DNA of 64,000 bases from Streptomyces sp. CB02959 (GTDB lineage Bacteria; Actinomycetota; Actinomycetes; Streptomycetales; Streptomycetaceae): contig NZ_NNBP01000009.1 of assembly GCF_002803155.1 (NCBI RefSeq), positions 1-64,000 of the forward strand, written 5' to 3'. This document shows, piece by piece, positions 50,883-59,821 of this stretch. The position numbers were made by a program, and so were the translations under genes. The notes beneath the pieces are model-generated. The model was not told the DNA's origin and did no database searches. It saw only the letters and a list, made by a program, of their open reading frames with translations. Within the stretch, counting starts at the first letter, position 1; every line of letters starts with the position of its first letter.

Positions 50883-51659
50883 GTGGACATGGGCTTCTCG
50901 GCAGGGCAGGAGCAGTGGCGAGCCCGTTTGGGGACGCTGCGGCAGGTCGTACGGCAGGAGGTGGTGTCGCGCCAGCTCGCGGCCCATCTGCCGGACCTGC
51001 CACCTCGACGGGTACTCGACATCGGTTGCGGTCAGGGCACCCAGGCTCTGTACTTGGCCCGGCGCGGGCACTCGGTCACCGGACTGGACGCCTCGGACCG
51101 GCTCCTTGACGACTTCCGCGCCTCGGTGGCCGCGGAACCGGCGGAGGTCGGCGCACGGGTACGGCTGGTCCGGGGCGACGCCGAGCAGTTGGCCGACACG
51201 TTCGCGCCGTCGAGTTTCGACGTGGTGCTGTGCCAGGGCGTGTTGATGTACTTCCCGGACCCGGGTCCCCTGTTGGATGCCGTCGGGCAGGTCCTGGCGC
51301 CGGGTGGGATGGTCTCCCTGCTGGTGCGCAACGGCGATGCCCTTGCCATGCGCCCGGGGCTGCTGGCTGACTGGGACAACGTCGAGCGGGCGTTCGAGGG
51401 GCAGTCCTACCTCAATCGGATCGGTGTGCAGGCCCGTGCCGATCGTCTGGAGGACCTCACCGCGGCGTTGGCCCGGCGTGGGCTGAGCGTGCGCCAGTGG
51501 TACGGGGTTCGGGTGTTCACGGACACTGCCGCGTCGGATGCGGCGCTGCCGGACGCGGCGACGCTCGACGCCGTGCTCCGCTGCGAGGAACGCGCCGGCC
51601 GCACCGACCCCTACCGGCGGGTGGCGGCCCTGCTGCACTTGATCGCTGAACGCAGGTAG
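50883..51659 (+). CDS. Class I SAM-dependent methyltransferase
   Basis: 258 residues. Motif I VLDIGCGQGTQALYLA, GLDASDRLL, then FDVVLCQGVLMYF and LAPGGMVSLLVRN. The C-terminal part (YLNRIGVQARADRLEDL, LRCEERAG) matches the CmoA/SmtA-like group. GGAGGAGG precedes the GTG; an ATG two codons on is an alternative. Divergent from the esterase gene. Confidence 0.87.
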   Translation: MDMGFSAGQEQWRARLGTLRQVVRQEVVSRQLAAHLPDLPPRRVLDIGCGQGTQALYLARRGHSVTGLDASDRLLDDFRASVAAEPAEVGARVRLVRGDAEQLADTFAPSSFDVVLCQGVLMYFPDPGPLLDAVGQVLAPGGMVSLLVRNGDALAMRPGLLADWDNVERAFEGQSYLNRIGVQARADRLEDLTAALARRGLSVRQWYGVRVFTDTAASDAALPDAATLDAVLRCEERAGRTDPYRRVAALLHLIAERR

Positions 51660-51747
51660 CGGAGGACGCCTCGGAGGAGGACGTCTCGCCCTTCTCATCT
51701 GTCGCACCCACACCGGCGACGTGCCGCCACGTCCCACGACCACCCGC

Positions 51748-51800
51748 GACGTCCCTCGACGTCCCTCGACGTCCCTCGACGTCCCTCGACGTCCCTCGAC
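51748..51800. repeat. 10-bp tandem repeat, five units
   Basis: GACGTCCCTC repeats without error at 51748-51797 and breaks off after a further GAC. It lies between two convergent methyltransferase genes. A one-turn period is visible; function unknown, and slippage is the simplest origin. Confidence 0.9.
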
Positions 51801-51954
51801 GCCTCCTGTCATGCGAACGCGGCCGCCTTGCCGTAGAACCGGCGTGCGCAGCCTGGGAATCGCAGTCCCATGAGACCGTGATTCCCGGACCGCGCAGCGG
51901 AGCGGGCTTGTCGGCTGGTCGGCTCGTCGGCCGGAGCTCGGTGTCCGGGCCGGT

Positions 51955-52698
51955 TCAGGCGTGGCCCGGTGCCTGGCGCAGGACCAGGGACAGGAAACCC
52001 CAGGTGTCGCGGTAGACGTGCAGCCACTCGGAGCGGTGGGTGGCGGCTGTGGCGAGCGCGTGCGAACTGTCGGGGTCGGCAGGATGGTCCAGAGCCCACG
52101 AAGCCAGTGACCCCCAACAAGCCCATTCGTAGGCGTCCAGCTCCTGGCGCGTGCTGACATGGCCGTGAACGGGAATCCACCCGTCCTCGGCGACGCGGTC
52201 CACGGTGGTGGCCAGGTCGGCGAAGTCGCCGAGCATCTCGATGGCTTCCTGGGAAGGGGTGCGCTCCCAGAATCCGTCGCCGATGAGGACCCGGCCGCCG
52301 GGAGCCAGGTGCTTGCGTGCCGCCGCGAGCGTGGGGAGCAGACCGCCGAAGGCATGCGCGGCCCCGACGCTGATCACCAGGTCGAACGGCTCCGCGGAAG
52401 CGAAGTCCGCGGCCGGCTGGTGGTGGAGGACGAGGCGGTCCTGGACGCCGAGGTCGCCCGCTGCCTGGCGGGCCTGCCCCAGGGCGTCCTCGGAGATGTC
52501 CACGCCCTCGGCGTGCAGGTGCGGGCGGGTGGCCAGGGCCCGCAGGAGCCACTCCCCGCCGCCGCAACCAAGGTCGAGGACACGTTCGTCGCCGCGTGGG
52601 AGACCGCGGTCCAGCAACTGCCGCACCGAGGCGTCGTCGAGGGGGGACTTGATCGGGTGATCGGCATGGGCGATCCGAGAGATCTCTTCACGATTCAC
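51955..52698 (-). CDS. Class I SAM-dependent methyltransferase
   Basis: 247 residues. Motif I VLDLGCGGGEWLLRAL, GVDISEDAL, then FDLVISVGAAHAFGG and LAPGGRVLIGDGFWER. The C-terminal stretch (DAYEWACWGSLASWALDHP) is characteristic of a streptomycete subgroup of unknown substrate. GTG start at 52698 without a clear ribosome site. Confidence 0.86.
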   Translation of the reverse strand: MNREEISRIAHADHPIKSPLDDASVRQLLDRGLPRGDERVLDLGCGGGEWLLRALATRPHLHAEGVDISEDALGQARQAAGDLGVQDRLVLHHQPAADFASAEPFDLVISVGAAHAFGGLLPTLAAARKHLAPGGRVLIGDGFWERTPSQEAIEMLGDFADLATTVDRVAEDGWIPVHGHVSTRQELDAYEWACWGSLASWALDHPADPDSSHALATAATHRSEWLHVYRDTWGFLSLVLRQAPGHA

Positions 52699-52730
52699 CA
52701 GCGCAGCTTGTCAACAACAGGGGGCGCGCG

Positions 52731-52901
52731 CACGTCGATATCCTCCCGCGGACCACGGCCTTGCGAGGCGGCCGCCGGCAGCCACCTGGTCAGCCCGAAC
52801 CGGTCGCGGCCGGAGCGGTCGTGGCCGGTCCGCTGGAGGAACGCGCCCTGGAATCCTCGGCATTCATGCTGGACCGCATCGCCAAGGAACTCTCCGCATA
52901 G
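52731..52901 (+). pseudogene. C-terminal remnant of an unidentified gene
   Basis: 57 codons in one frame (HVDILPRTTALRGGRR, later LESSAFMLDRIAKELSA, stop TAG) read like the end of a real protein, possibly an NAD(P)H-dependent FMN reductase. There is no start or upstream portion: the frame runs into the leftward methyltransferase. The rest of 52699-53088 shows no gene. Confidence 0.4.
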
Positions 52902-53088
52902 GCGGACGGTCCCACGGGGGCCTGGCCGCCACGGATACGGCCACGACCACGGACACGGGCGCGGGCACGGGCGGCTGTCCATTACTCGCCCGTGTCGGGC
53001 CCGGATGGTTGACAGTTCCACCTCCGTAAGGAAACTGACGTTCTATCGCTCACGACCACAGGTCGGACATTCACGGGGGAGTCCAGGC

Positions 53089-55245
53089 ATGAGTGAGGAG
53101 CTCGGTGGGGGGTACCCGCACGACCCGATGGCGTCGGCGGGACATCTCGGATGGGGTCAGGCGGCCGTGGGCCCACCGCCCCAGCCGCCGAAGAAGAGCT
53201 GGTGGGCGCGGCCTTGGGTACTGGCCGTCGGGGTGTGCGGGCTGGTGCTCGCGATCGTCGCGGGCACGCTGCTGTGGCGCTCGGCACGGCCCGAGAGCCC
53301 CGAGGACACGGACGGGAACCGCGCCCCGTTCTACCTCGCGGTGTACAACCTGGCCCGCGAGCCCGCGGCGCACTACACCGGCTCCGCCCTCGACGGCACG
53401 ACGTGGGATCTGACCGTCACCGACGGGAGCGAGGCACGCGGAACGATCACCGTCGCCGGACGCCGCATCGCGGTCCTGACGGTCGACGGCAAGACGTACG
53501 TCAAGCCCCCGAAGGACATGCTGACCGACCTGCCGAGCGGGGTCTCGGCCGATGCGCTGGAAGGCAAGTGGGTCACCGGTGAGGAGCGTCTGACCAGCAC
53601 GTTGGCGAACGTGCCGCGCTCCCCCGCCGCCCTCGCGGCACGGCTGTGGGCCGGACTCGACAAGGCCGATGACTTTCCGAAAGCCGACGCTGCCGGAGGT
53701 GGCGCGAAGAAGGCGTTGTCCGTCACGACACCGGACGGTGTGCTGTCCGTGTCGGCCGCCCCGCCCTACCAGGTGGTACGGCTGGCGTCCGGCGGCGCCA
53801 GGACCGGAAGCTCGTCGTCCGGCGGCCCGACCCGTACGGCGCTGGCTTCCGCCGCCCTGCGCCCGACCGGCGTCGCGCACACCGGTTCCGCCCCCCAAAT
53901 CGGCCTGGGCAACGTCGACTTCACGCCAATGTCGCCCGATGACGTCGGCAAGGCGTACGACGACCTCATCGACCAGACCAAGACCCTCGGCGGCGCCGTC
54001 GACCTCGGTATCAGGTTCAACTTCAACCAGACCGGCAATCTGAACTGCGCGGAGTCCTGCACCGTCACGGAGAACGTCGTCACCACGACGACGGCCGCCC
54101 CCGGCGCCAAGCTGTCCGGCACGGTCAACGCCTCCATGACGGCCCAGGTGAGCGTCAACGGGCAGTCCGGCGGGGGCTGCACGCAGAGCGCTTCGCTGCC
54201 CATCAACGGCGGCGGGACGATGAGTTGCCTGGCCGCGGGGACCGCCCCCGTCGTCCAGCGGATCAAGGCGGAGAAGCAGCGGGAGGCGGATGCCCAGGCC
54301 CGGGCGACCCGACGGCCCGTCCGCATCCCGTACTCGCTCAACTTCCGGGCACAGGTCCAGATCACGGCCCTGGCGGTCGCCCAGGCCGAGATCGCCCAGA
54401 AGGTCAAGGCCGAACAGGACCGGCGGAACAAGGCAGTCGAGGCCGCCAAGGAGAACGCGGGTCCCAACCCTGACTGCGCACAGGACAGCTTCGTGGCGGG
54501 CACCCCGGTCCTGATGGCCGGAGCCGGTACGGAGCCCATCCAGAACCTCCGGGTCGGGGACCGGATCGGCAATTCGATTCCGGGCAATAGCGCCGTTCAG
54601 CCGCACACCGTCACAGCGGTCGTGGTCACCGACACCGACCGCGACTTCGTCGAGCTCACCATTGCCGGCCCGCGGGGCAACGGAACGGTCCGCTCGACCG
54701 CGCACCACCTGTTCTACGACGTCACCACCTCGAAGTGGACCAAGGCGTCCGCCCTCAAGCCCGGTGACCGCGTCCAGACCACGGGCAAGTCGGTGGCGAC
54801 CGTTCGGGCGGTCCACGCGTACCGCGCCGCCGTACGCACGTACAACCTCAGCGTCGACGGCGTCCACACCTACTATGTGGTGGCCGGCGACATTCCGGTC
54901 CTGGTGCACAACTGCGCGATGAAGCGCGACGCCAAGAGCCTGAAGGGAGTGAAGGTCCCCCGGCAGTACGGGGGCCTGGACACCGCACACGTACGGGACA
55001 ACCACTTTCCCGGCGGGAAGGGCGTGACGCGCCAGAAGGACCTGTGGCCGGCGAACATGACGAACACCCGGCTGGAGCAGATCGCTCAGCAGGCACTGGG
55101 GAACAATCCGCGGGTGGTCGGATACGACCCCCAGACTGGAATGATCCAGGCGGTGGCCACGGTGCAGGGCAAGTTGGTGCAGTTCCAGATTCCCCGAGGC
55201 GGCGGCATCATGCGATCCATCTACCCGCTGCAACCCTGGAGTTGA
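53089..55245 (+). CDS. Membrane-anchored polymorphic toxin: LppX-like, Hint and EndoU/BECR-like domains
   Basis: 718 residues. A Pro-rich cytoplasmic start and one TM segment (43-63) are followed by a beta-rich region resembling LppX/LprG-type lipid-binding domains (~75-250). A linker contains NLNCAESC and charged helices (QRIKAEKQREADAQ). Residues 463-609 form a Hint (intein-like) autoprotease, beginning near C463 with SFVAGTPVLMAG and ending VHNC. The C-terminal 109 residues (H634, H639 in AHVRDNHFPGG; end GGIMRSIYPLQP) resemble EndoU/BECR ribonuclease toxins. Self-cleavage after VHN would free the toxin (family knowledge). ATG with GGGGGAG upstream. The immunity candidate follows five bases downstream. 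Confidence 0.83.
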   Translation: MSEELGGGYPHDPMASAGHLGWGQAAVGPPPQPPKKSWWARPWVLAVGVCGLVLAIVAGTLLWRSARPESPEDTDGNRAPFYLAVYNLAREPAAHYTGSALDGTTWDLTVTDGSEARGTITVAGRRIAVLTVDGKTYVKPPKDMLTDLPSGVSADALEGKWVTGEERLTSTLANVPRSPAALAARLWAGLDKADDFPKADAAGGGAKKALSVTTPDGVLSVSAAPPYQVVRLASGGARTGSSSSGGPTRTALASAALRPTGVAHTGSAPQIGLGNVDFTPMSPDDVGKAYDDLIDQTKTLGGAVDLGIRFNFNQTGNLNCAESCTVTENVVTTTTAAPGAKLSGTVNASMTAQVSVNGQSGGGCTQSASLPINGGGTMSCLAAGTAPVVQRIKAEKQREADAQARATRRPVRIPYSLNFRAQVQITALAVAQAEIAQKVKAEQDRRNKAVEAAKENAGPNPDCAQDSFVAGTPVLMAGAGTEPIQNLRVGDRIGNSIPGNSAVQPHTVTAVVVTDTDRDFVELTIAGPRGNGTVRSTAHHLFYDVTTSKWTKASALKPGDRVQTTGKSVATVRAVHAYRAAVRTYNLSVDGVHTYYVVAGDIPVLVHNCAMKRDAKSLKGVKVPRQYGGLDTAHVRDNHFPGGKGVTRQKDLWPANMTNTRLEQIAQQALGNNPRVVGYDPQTGMIQAVATVQGKLVQFQIPRGGGIMRSIYPLQPWS

Positions 55246-55250
55246 CTGAG

Positions 55251-55715
55251 GTGGGCGGTCTGACGATCTCCGTAGCGGAATGGGAGGTGTCGCGGGAAAC
55301 GCCGCAGCTCGTCTACGGGCAGATCTGGTTCACGCTCGCGGGCGTGGATTTCCCCGGGGCGCACTGGACCGACTCGCCGACATCGGTTCTCGGGTCGATG
55401 TCCGAGGCCCTCGACGATGCCGCATCGGGCGAGGTCGGAGAGGTCTACTTCTTCGACGGGCCCTACTACGTGACGTTGACTCCGCACCCCGCAGGCGGTC
55501 GGGACGAGGTCGAGGTCCTGGCGATCTGTGACCGCGCCCAACAGCTCTCCGGCACGGGGGGAGGCACTGTCGAAGCGCGCGGAAAGGTGCCGCTCAACGA
55601 GCTGCGACAGCACTATGTGGACGTTGTCGCCGAACGGGAACGATGGGCGCGGCAGCACGGCCACTCCGAAGTGGCCGACGTTCTGTCACGGATGGCTTCG
55701 CGAGTCAGACCTTGA
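55251..55715 (+). CDS. Probable immunity protein of the polymorphic toxin
   Basis: 154 residues, mixed alpha/beta and acidic (VGGLTISVAEWEVS, SMSEALDDAASGEVGEVYFF), cytoplasmic. I recognise no named immunity family. Assignment rests on position: the GTG at 55251 is five bases after the toxin stop, with GGAG nine bases upstream inside the toxin gene's last codons. An in-frame TTG at 55242 could also start it. Confidence 0.72.
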   Translation: MGGLTISVAEWEVSRETPQLVYGQIWFTLAGVDFPGAHWTDSPTSVLGSMSEALDDAASGEVGEVYFFDGPYYVTLTPHPAGGRDEVEVLAICDRAQQLSGTGGGTVEARGKVPLNELRQHYVDVVAERERWARQHGHSEVADVLSRMASRVRP

Positions 55716-55798
55716 AGATGGTCGCCTGCCTCGTCCTCCTGCCGGGCAAGGAGACCCCCCGCCGGACCGGGGCAGGTGCGCGTGAAGCCTCGGTCCGG

Positions 55799-56284
55799 TC
55801 AGGACACCGCGCCGAGCCGAGCGCGTAGCCCTTCGGCGAACGTGCGCGCCGCGTCCAGATCGGTGGCGTTGGGCCGGGCCCTGTTGATACCGCCGACGAG
55901 CTTGAAGGGAAGCCAGGTGTCGAAGGCGCGGCACGAGAAGGTGTCGGCCGTTGTGAAGCCCTTCTGGTCGAGGAGTCGCACGAGGGGGCGGGTGAACGGC
56001 CGGAACCGCACTTCGGGCAGTCCGCTGGTGGCGAAGACGAAAGCCCTTTGCCGCTGCCTCTTTTGCTCCCCGTTCGGGAGTGACCGGACGAACTGGAGCA
56101 GCCATGGGTGGAAGTTCCCCGTGAAGATCCCCGAGCCGAATCCCACGAGGTCGTAGCCGGAGAGCTCCGCGGTGTCGATTTCTTCAGGGGCGACGACCGG
56201 GGCCTCCAGTGCCTGGCCCATGACGTCGGCGATCCTCCTGGTGTTGCCATGAGACACCGAGGTGCACACGATGATGGCCTTCAT
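55799..56284 (-). CDS. Flavodoxin-domain protein
   Basis: 161 residues. The FMN phosphate loop is TSVSHGNTRRIA (8-19); GFGSGIFTGNFHPWLL forms the second FMN loop and VFATSGLPEV the third. It resembles the flavodoxin-like group rather than multimeric WrbA. The ATG at 56284 has AAGGAG seven bases upstream. It lies 51 bases behind the NDH-2-like gene on the same strand, likely a redox pair. Confidence 0.88.
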   Translation of the reverse strand: MKAIIVCTSVSHGNTRRIADVMGQALEAPVVAPEEIDTAELSGYDLVGFGSGIFTGNFHPWLLQFVRSLPNGEQKRQRQRAFVFATSGLPEVRFRPFTRPLVRLLDQKGFTTADTFSCRAFDTWLPFKLVGGINRARPNATDLDAARTFAEGLRARLGAVS

Positions 56285-56335
56285 GATGATGCTCCTTCAC
56301 TTCCATGGGGGCGTGTGGTGCCGGTCGGGTCGAAG

Positions 56336-57508
56336 TCAGCGTTGGGGGTGGGGTTGGGGTTGGGTTGCCTTCGGAGCCGAGGTCGGAGTCGGGGTCGAGG
56401 GTGGGCCAGGAAGCCATCGGTAGGCTCGTGGGAACCGCATGGCGGTGACGGTGTAGCGGCACACCCGCTCTTTGAGCAAGGCCGCCACCCGCCCGGACAG
56501 CGCGGAGGCCCGCGGGGTGTCATCCCGGTGCGTGGCCTGGATGAACCCGTCGCGCCGGCCGAGGCTGATCGCCTGTCCGGCCATGCCGATCGATATGGGT
56601 GCCGGTCGTTCGCCCCGTATCAACGCGAGCACCGTGTCGGCGCCGTGGGCACCCATGGGCATCGCTGCCTGGCAGCTCATCCGCAGGTGAGCCCCGACGT
56701 GCCCAGGTGGTGCGACGGCGTCGCCGGCCCCGACGATCCGTCGGTGGTGCACACACACCAGGGCATCGTCGGTGCGCAGACGTCCGTCGGAGGTCACCGG
56801 CAGGCCGCTGCGCAGCGCCAGGTCCGGCACGTCGAACGAGCCCGCCCACACCGTGCAGTCGCTGGGCAGTGGTCCGGCGTCGGTCTCGATGCCGTCCGGG
56901 CGGACTCCGGTGACCCGCAGTCCGGTGCGCAGCACGACGCCGGCGTTCGCGAGCCTGCCTTCGATGCTCGCCCGGCTCGACTCGGGCAGCCGGGCGGCGA
57001 CCGTCCGCGAGACCAACGAGACCTCCAACGACGGGTACCGGTAGGCGATTTCGGCGGCACTCTCGATACCGGTCAGGCCGCCGCCGATCACCACGACACG
57101 TGCTCCCGGGGGCAGTTGGCGCAGTCGTGTGCGCAACGCGTCGGCGCCATCGAGGTCGGCGACACTCCACACGTTCTCGGAACCGGCCAGGCCCCGGGCC
57201 GATGTGCTGCCCACCGCGTACAGCAGATAGTCGAAAGCGACCGCGTCACCGTCATCGAGCCGCACCGATCGCTTCTCGATCACGTCCACCGTCGCGGTCC
57301 GCAGCCGCACGTCACGGTGCAGCAGACCGCTCAGCGGCCGCACCGCGTGCGACTCCCCCGCCGCGTGCTCGTGCAACCTGACGCGTTCCACGAACTCCGG
57401 CCGGGGGTTGACCACCGTCACGCGCACCTTCGACCGCCCTACGGCCGCCAGTCGGTTCGCGGCCATCACACCTGCGTAGCCCGCGCCGACAACCACCACC
57501 CGCGCCAA
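56336..57508 (-). CDS. NDH-2-like FAD-dependent oxidoreductase
   Basis: 390 residues. FAD-binding GAGYAG near the start, NAD-binding VVVIGGGLTGIESAAEI (~145-160) and the late FAD contact IVGAGDAVAPPGHVGAHLRMSCQAAMPMG. This matches type II NADH dehydrogenases/ferredoxin reductase-like enzymes. The TTG at 57508 is chosen because GGAGG lies eight bases upstream; earlier GTG codons lack a site. The last ~25 residues are Thr/Pro-rich. A Crp-like palindrome lies upstream, and a flavodoxin gene follows. Confidence 0.85.
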   Translation of the reverse strand: MARVVVVGAGYAGVMAANRLAAVGRSKVRVTVVNPRPEFVERVRLHEHAAGESHAVRPLSGLLHRDVRLRTATVDVIEKRSVRLDDGDAVAFDYLLYAVGSTSARGLAGSENVWSVADLDGADALRTRLRQLPPGARVVVIGGGLTGIESAAEIAYRYPSLEVSLVSRTVAARLPESSRASIEGRLANAGVVLRTGLRVTGVRPDGIETDAGPLPSDCTVWAGSFDVPDLALRSGLPVTSDGRLRTDDALVCVHHRRIVGAGDAVAPPGHVGAHLRMSCQAAMPMGAHGADTVLALIRGERPAPISIGMAGQAISLGRRDGFIQATHRDDTPRASALSGRVAALLKERVCRYTVTAMRFPRAYRWLPGPPSTPTPTSAPKATQPQPHPQR

Positions 57509-57582
57509 CGCCACCACCTCCGATCGGATCGTTGTCACGCTTTGAGGACAACGCAGGCGCAGCGATCGTGACAGCGGATGGA

Positions 57583-57598
57583 TGTGACGCCGGTCACA
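57583..57598. promoter_or_regulatory. Crp-like palindrome upstream of the NDH-2-like/flavodoxin operon
   Basis: TGTGAC-N4-GTCACA fits the general Crp/Fnr pattern and the streptomycete form GTG-N6-GNCAC. It lies 75-90 bases before the TTG start. Confidence 0.55.
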
Positions 57599-57635
57599 CG
57601 GGGTGTGGGTGGGGTGCGGTCGTGCGGGTCCGCGT

Positions 57636-58719
57636 TCAGACTCCGAACCAGCGCTCGGCGGCCGTACGCAGGGCGGCCAGCTCGCCCGGGTCGGGGCGGG
57701 GCGAGCCGCAGGCCCAGGCAACGTAGCCGTCGGGGCGGATCAGCAGACCGGTGAGGTCGGCCGCGTCGCCCCGCGCGTTCCCCGGGGCCGCCACCGGAGG
57801 CGTAGACGTGGGCGGCGTCACCGACCAGGAAGACCCGGCGGTCGCGGAACCGGTCGGCGACCCGGGTGTTGCCGCCGTCCAGCCGCCGCAGTACGTGCGG
57901 GCCCGCTCCGTCCGGCGGGCCGAGCGGCAGGTCGACACCGAGCACCCGGCGGATACTCGACTCCATTTCGGCCAGGCTCATCGGCTCGTCCGTCGCGGGC
58001 TGGTCCCACTCGGTGGTGCTGACCAGCGGCGGATGGCCGGGGAACGGTGCGTAGGAGAAGCCGCCCCGGTCGGTGCGGTGGGGCAGGAAGGGCAGGACCG
58101 GACCGTGGCCGGGAATGGTGAGGGCGCCGTTGGCGGGGTCGACCCAGTCGGCCGGGACGGTGGCGTGGGCGGTGCGGTTGGTGCGGCGGTCGTAGCTGAC
58201 GCCGGGGAACCCGATCCCGGAGAGCTTGCGGATCACGCTGCGTGCGCCGTCCGCGCCGACCACGTAGCGGGCGCGGAGCCGCTGGTCGCCGTCCGGGCCG
58301 GTGATGTCGAGGGTGACGGCGTCCTCGTCCTGGGTGACGGCTTCGACCCGGTGTCCGCGCCGCAGGTCGACGCCGAGTGTGCGGGCGCGCTCCTCCAGGA
58401 CCTCGACGATACGGTGCTGCGGGGCGGCCAGGGCGAAGACCGGACTGGCGTCCAGCAGGCCGAGGTCGAGGCCCATCGCGGCGAACATGAAGTAGGCGGA
58501 GTTGGGCTGCGGGGGCTCCGGGCTGCCGCTGAGCGGTTCGTGCAGGCCGCGGTGGTCCGCCAGGCGTACCACCTGGCCGAGGAGGCCGTTGGCCTTGGGT
58601 TCGGTACTGGGCTGCGGGAGCTGCTCCAGTACGGTCGGGCGGATGCCGGCCAGGCTCAGTTCGCAGGCCAGCATGAGCCCGTTCGGGCCGCCTCCCACGA
58701 TGATCACGTCGGATATCAC
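57636..58719 (-). pseudogene. FAD-dependent aromatic monooxygenase with internal deletion
   Basis: The N-terminal ~310 residues are intact: VIIVGGGPNGLMLACELS, YVVGADGARSVIRK and FLVGDAAHVYASGG of the PHBH/TfdB-type hydroxylases. Directly after (near 57785) the frame shifts and continues as the family's C-terminus (LLIRPDGYVAWACGS, stop at 57636). Roughly 130-150 codons including the FAD-contacting NLG segment are missing. GTG 58719 is the likely original start. Such enzymes serve polyketide tailoring or aromatic degradation; this one is dead. Confidence 0.75.
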
Positions 58720-58784
58720 AGAAGATTGCCGGAACGGCAAGTTTCTGCGGGTCGCCTCGGCGAGCAGGCAGTTCCGCACAAGAC

Positions 58785-58808
58785 GGTGCCGCCCAGGAGG
58801 GCGGCACC
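58785..58808 (-). terminator. Terminator of the DUF1707 gene
   Basis: 10-bp perfect hairpin (58785-58794 with 58799-58808, 4-base loop), 77 bases past the DUF1707 stop. Confidence 0.75.
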
Positions 58809-58885
58809 TCATCGCTCCTACGGCCGGGCGGATTCAGGCAGTACGCCGAGGCGGGCCCGAACCGGCCGCCCACACCGCCCTCCCG

Positions 58886-59527
58886 TCAGGCGGACCCGCG
58901 GTGCAACCACTGGCGGAACGTTCGACGCGGGGGCCGCACCACGACGCGACTGTGGGCGATGCGGCCGACCAACTCCACCTGAAGGGTGGTCGGCACCTCG
59001 ACATCGACCGCCTGGGGAAACTCGACCTTGCCGTAACTCACCGAGAGGGAGTCGGTGTTCACGACCACGCCCGGCCCCGCCACCAGACGCAGGATGCCCC
59101 CCTTCATGTCCATCGTGATGCACAGGGCGCCTTGCGTGATCACCGCTTCGGACAGGTCGAGCGTGACATCCGCCCAGGACGACCGGAGTTCCACCCGTCG
59201 CGGCACCGCCCAGCGACCGTCACGGCGAAACGAGCCGCCCCGCTGGTCGATCCGGAGCACCTCTCCGACCCCTACCGCGGTGCCATGAGATCCCCCTGCC
59301 ACGAGCGGCAGATCGACGGTGAGCCCGGCCAGCTCACCGAGCGTACGCGCGGTCAGGGCGACTTCCAGGCGCTCGTCCAACTCGGCGGCGGTCAACCGGC
59401 CGTCTCCCCCTGCGCGGCGCAACACGTCCACGGTCCGGTCCCGGTCGGCGTGCGAGGCCCTGAGGGCGAGGGCGGCCGACGCTCCATGGACATGGGGCCG
59501 GCCAGTGGGCGCGGTCTCTCCTGGCAT
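58886..59527 (-). CDS. DUF1707 domain protein
   Basis: 213 residues. DUF1707 occupies ~22-72 (LRASHADRDRTVDVLRRAGG, DGRLTAAELDERLEVA). A following beta-rich segment (DVTLDLSEAVITQGALCITM, VSYGKVEFP) resembles the cell-wall-active antibiotics response/DUF2154-type repeat. Soluble, function unknown. The ATG at 59527 has GGGAGG five bases upstream. A symmetric operator lies 67 bases upstream of the ATG. Confidence 0.87.
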   Translation of the reverse strand: MPGETAPTGRPHVHGASAALALRASHADRDRTVDVLRRAGGDGRLTAAELDERLEVALTARTLGELAGLTVDLPLVAGGSHGTAVGVGEVLRIDQRGGSFRRDGRWAVPRRVELRSSWADVTLDLSEAVITQGALCITMDMKGGILRLVAGPGVVVNTDSLSVSYGKVEFPQAVDVEVPTTLQVELVGRIAHSRVVVRPPRRTFRQWLHRGSA

Positions 59528-59593
59528 GCCTGCCTCCCCGATCTCGTGGACGGTGCCGGCCTCCGGACCCGCCGACCCCCTTTTCGCGAACTT

Positions 59594-59615
59594 ACGTTAT
59601 ATCGCGATACCGCGT
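59594..59615. promoter_or_regulatory. Symmetric operator upstream of the DUF1707 gene
   Basis: ACG-N3-TATCGCGATA-N3-CGT, a 22-bp site with a perfect 10-bp core. It is the only regulatory-looking element in 59528-59747. Confidence 0.55.
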
Positions 59616-59747
59616 CAGCCAAGCTCTTCTCGACGCTTTTCAGCCAGGCGTGCGGGTGGGTGAGGCGTTCCGGGCGGCCCGCGCCGATATCGGTGCGTCG
59701 AAGAGCAACGGGCGTTGCCGGCAAAGGGCGTTGAGCGGGGCGGCGGG

Positions 59748-59821
59748 CCGGTCACGGAGACGCGGCCGGTCATGGAGATGCGAGCCGGTCATGGAGATGC
59801 GAGCCGGTCGTGGAGATGCGG
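59748..59821. repeat. 18/19-bp tandem repeat, four units
   Basis: Units CCGGTCATGGAGATGCGAG: 59748-59765 (18 bp, variant), 59766-59784 and 59785-59803 (identical), 59804-59821 (18 bp, variant). The surrounding 59528-59980 holds no gene I can support. Confidence 0.88.

Noticed and set aside
52706..52711. TTGACA on the minus strand just before the methyltransferase GTG at 52698
   Set aside because: A matching -10 would fall inside the gene, so the perfect -35 look is probably coincidental.
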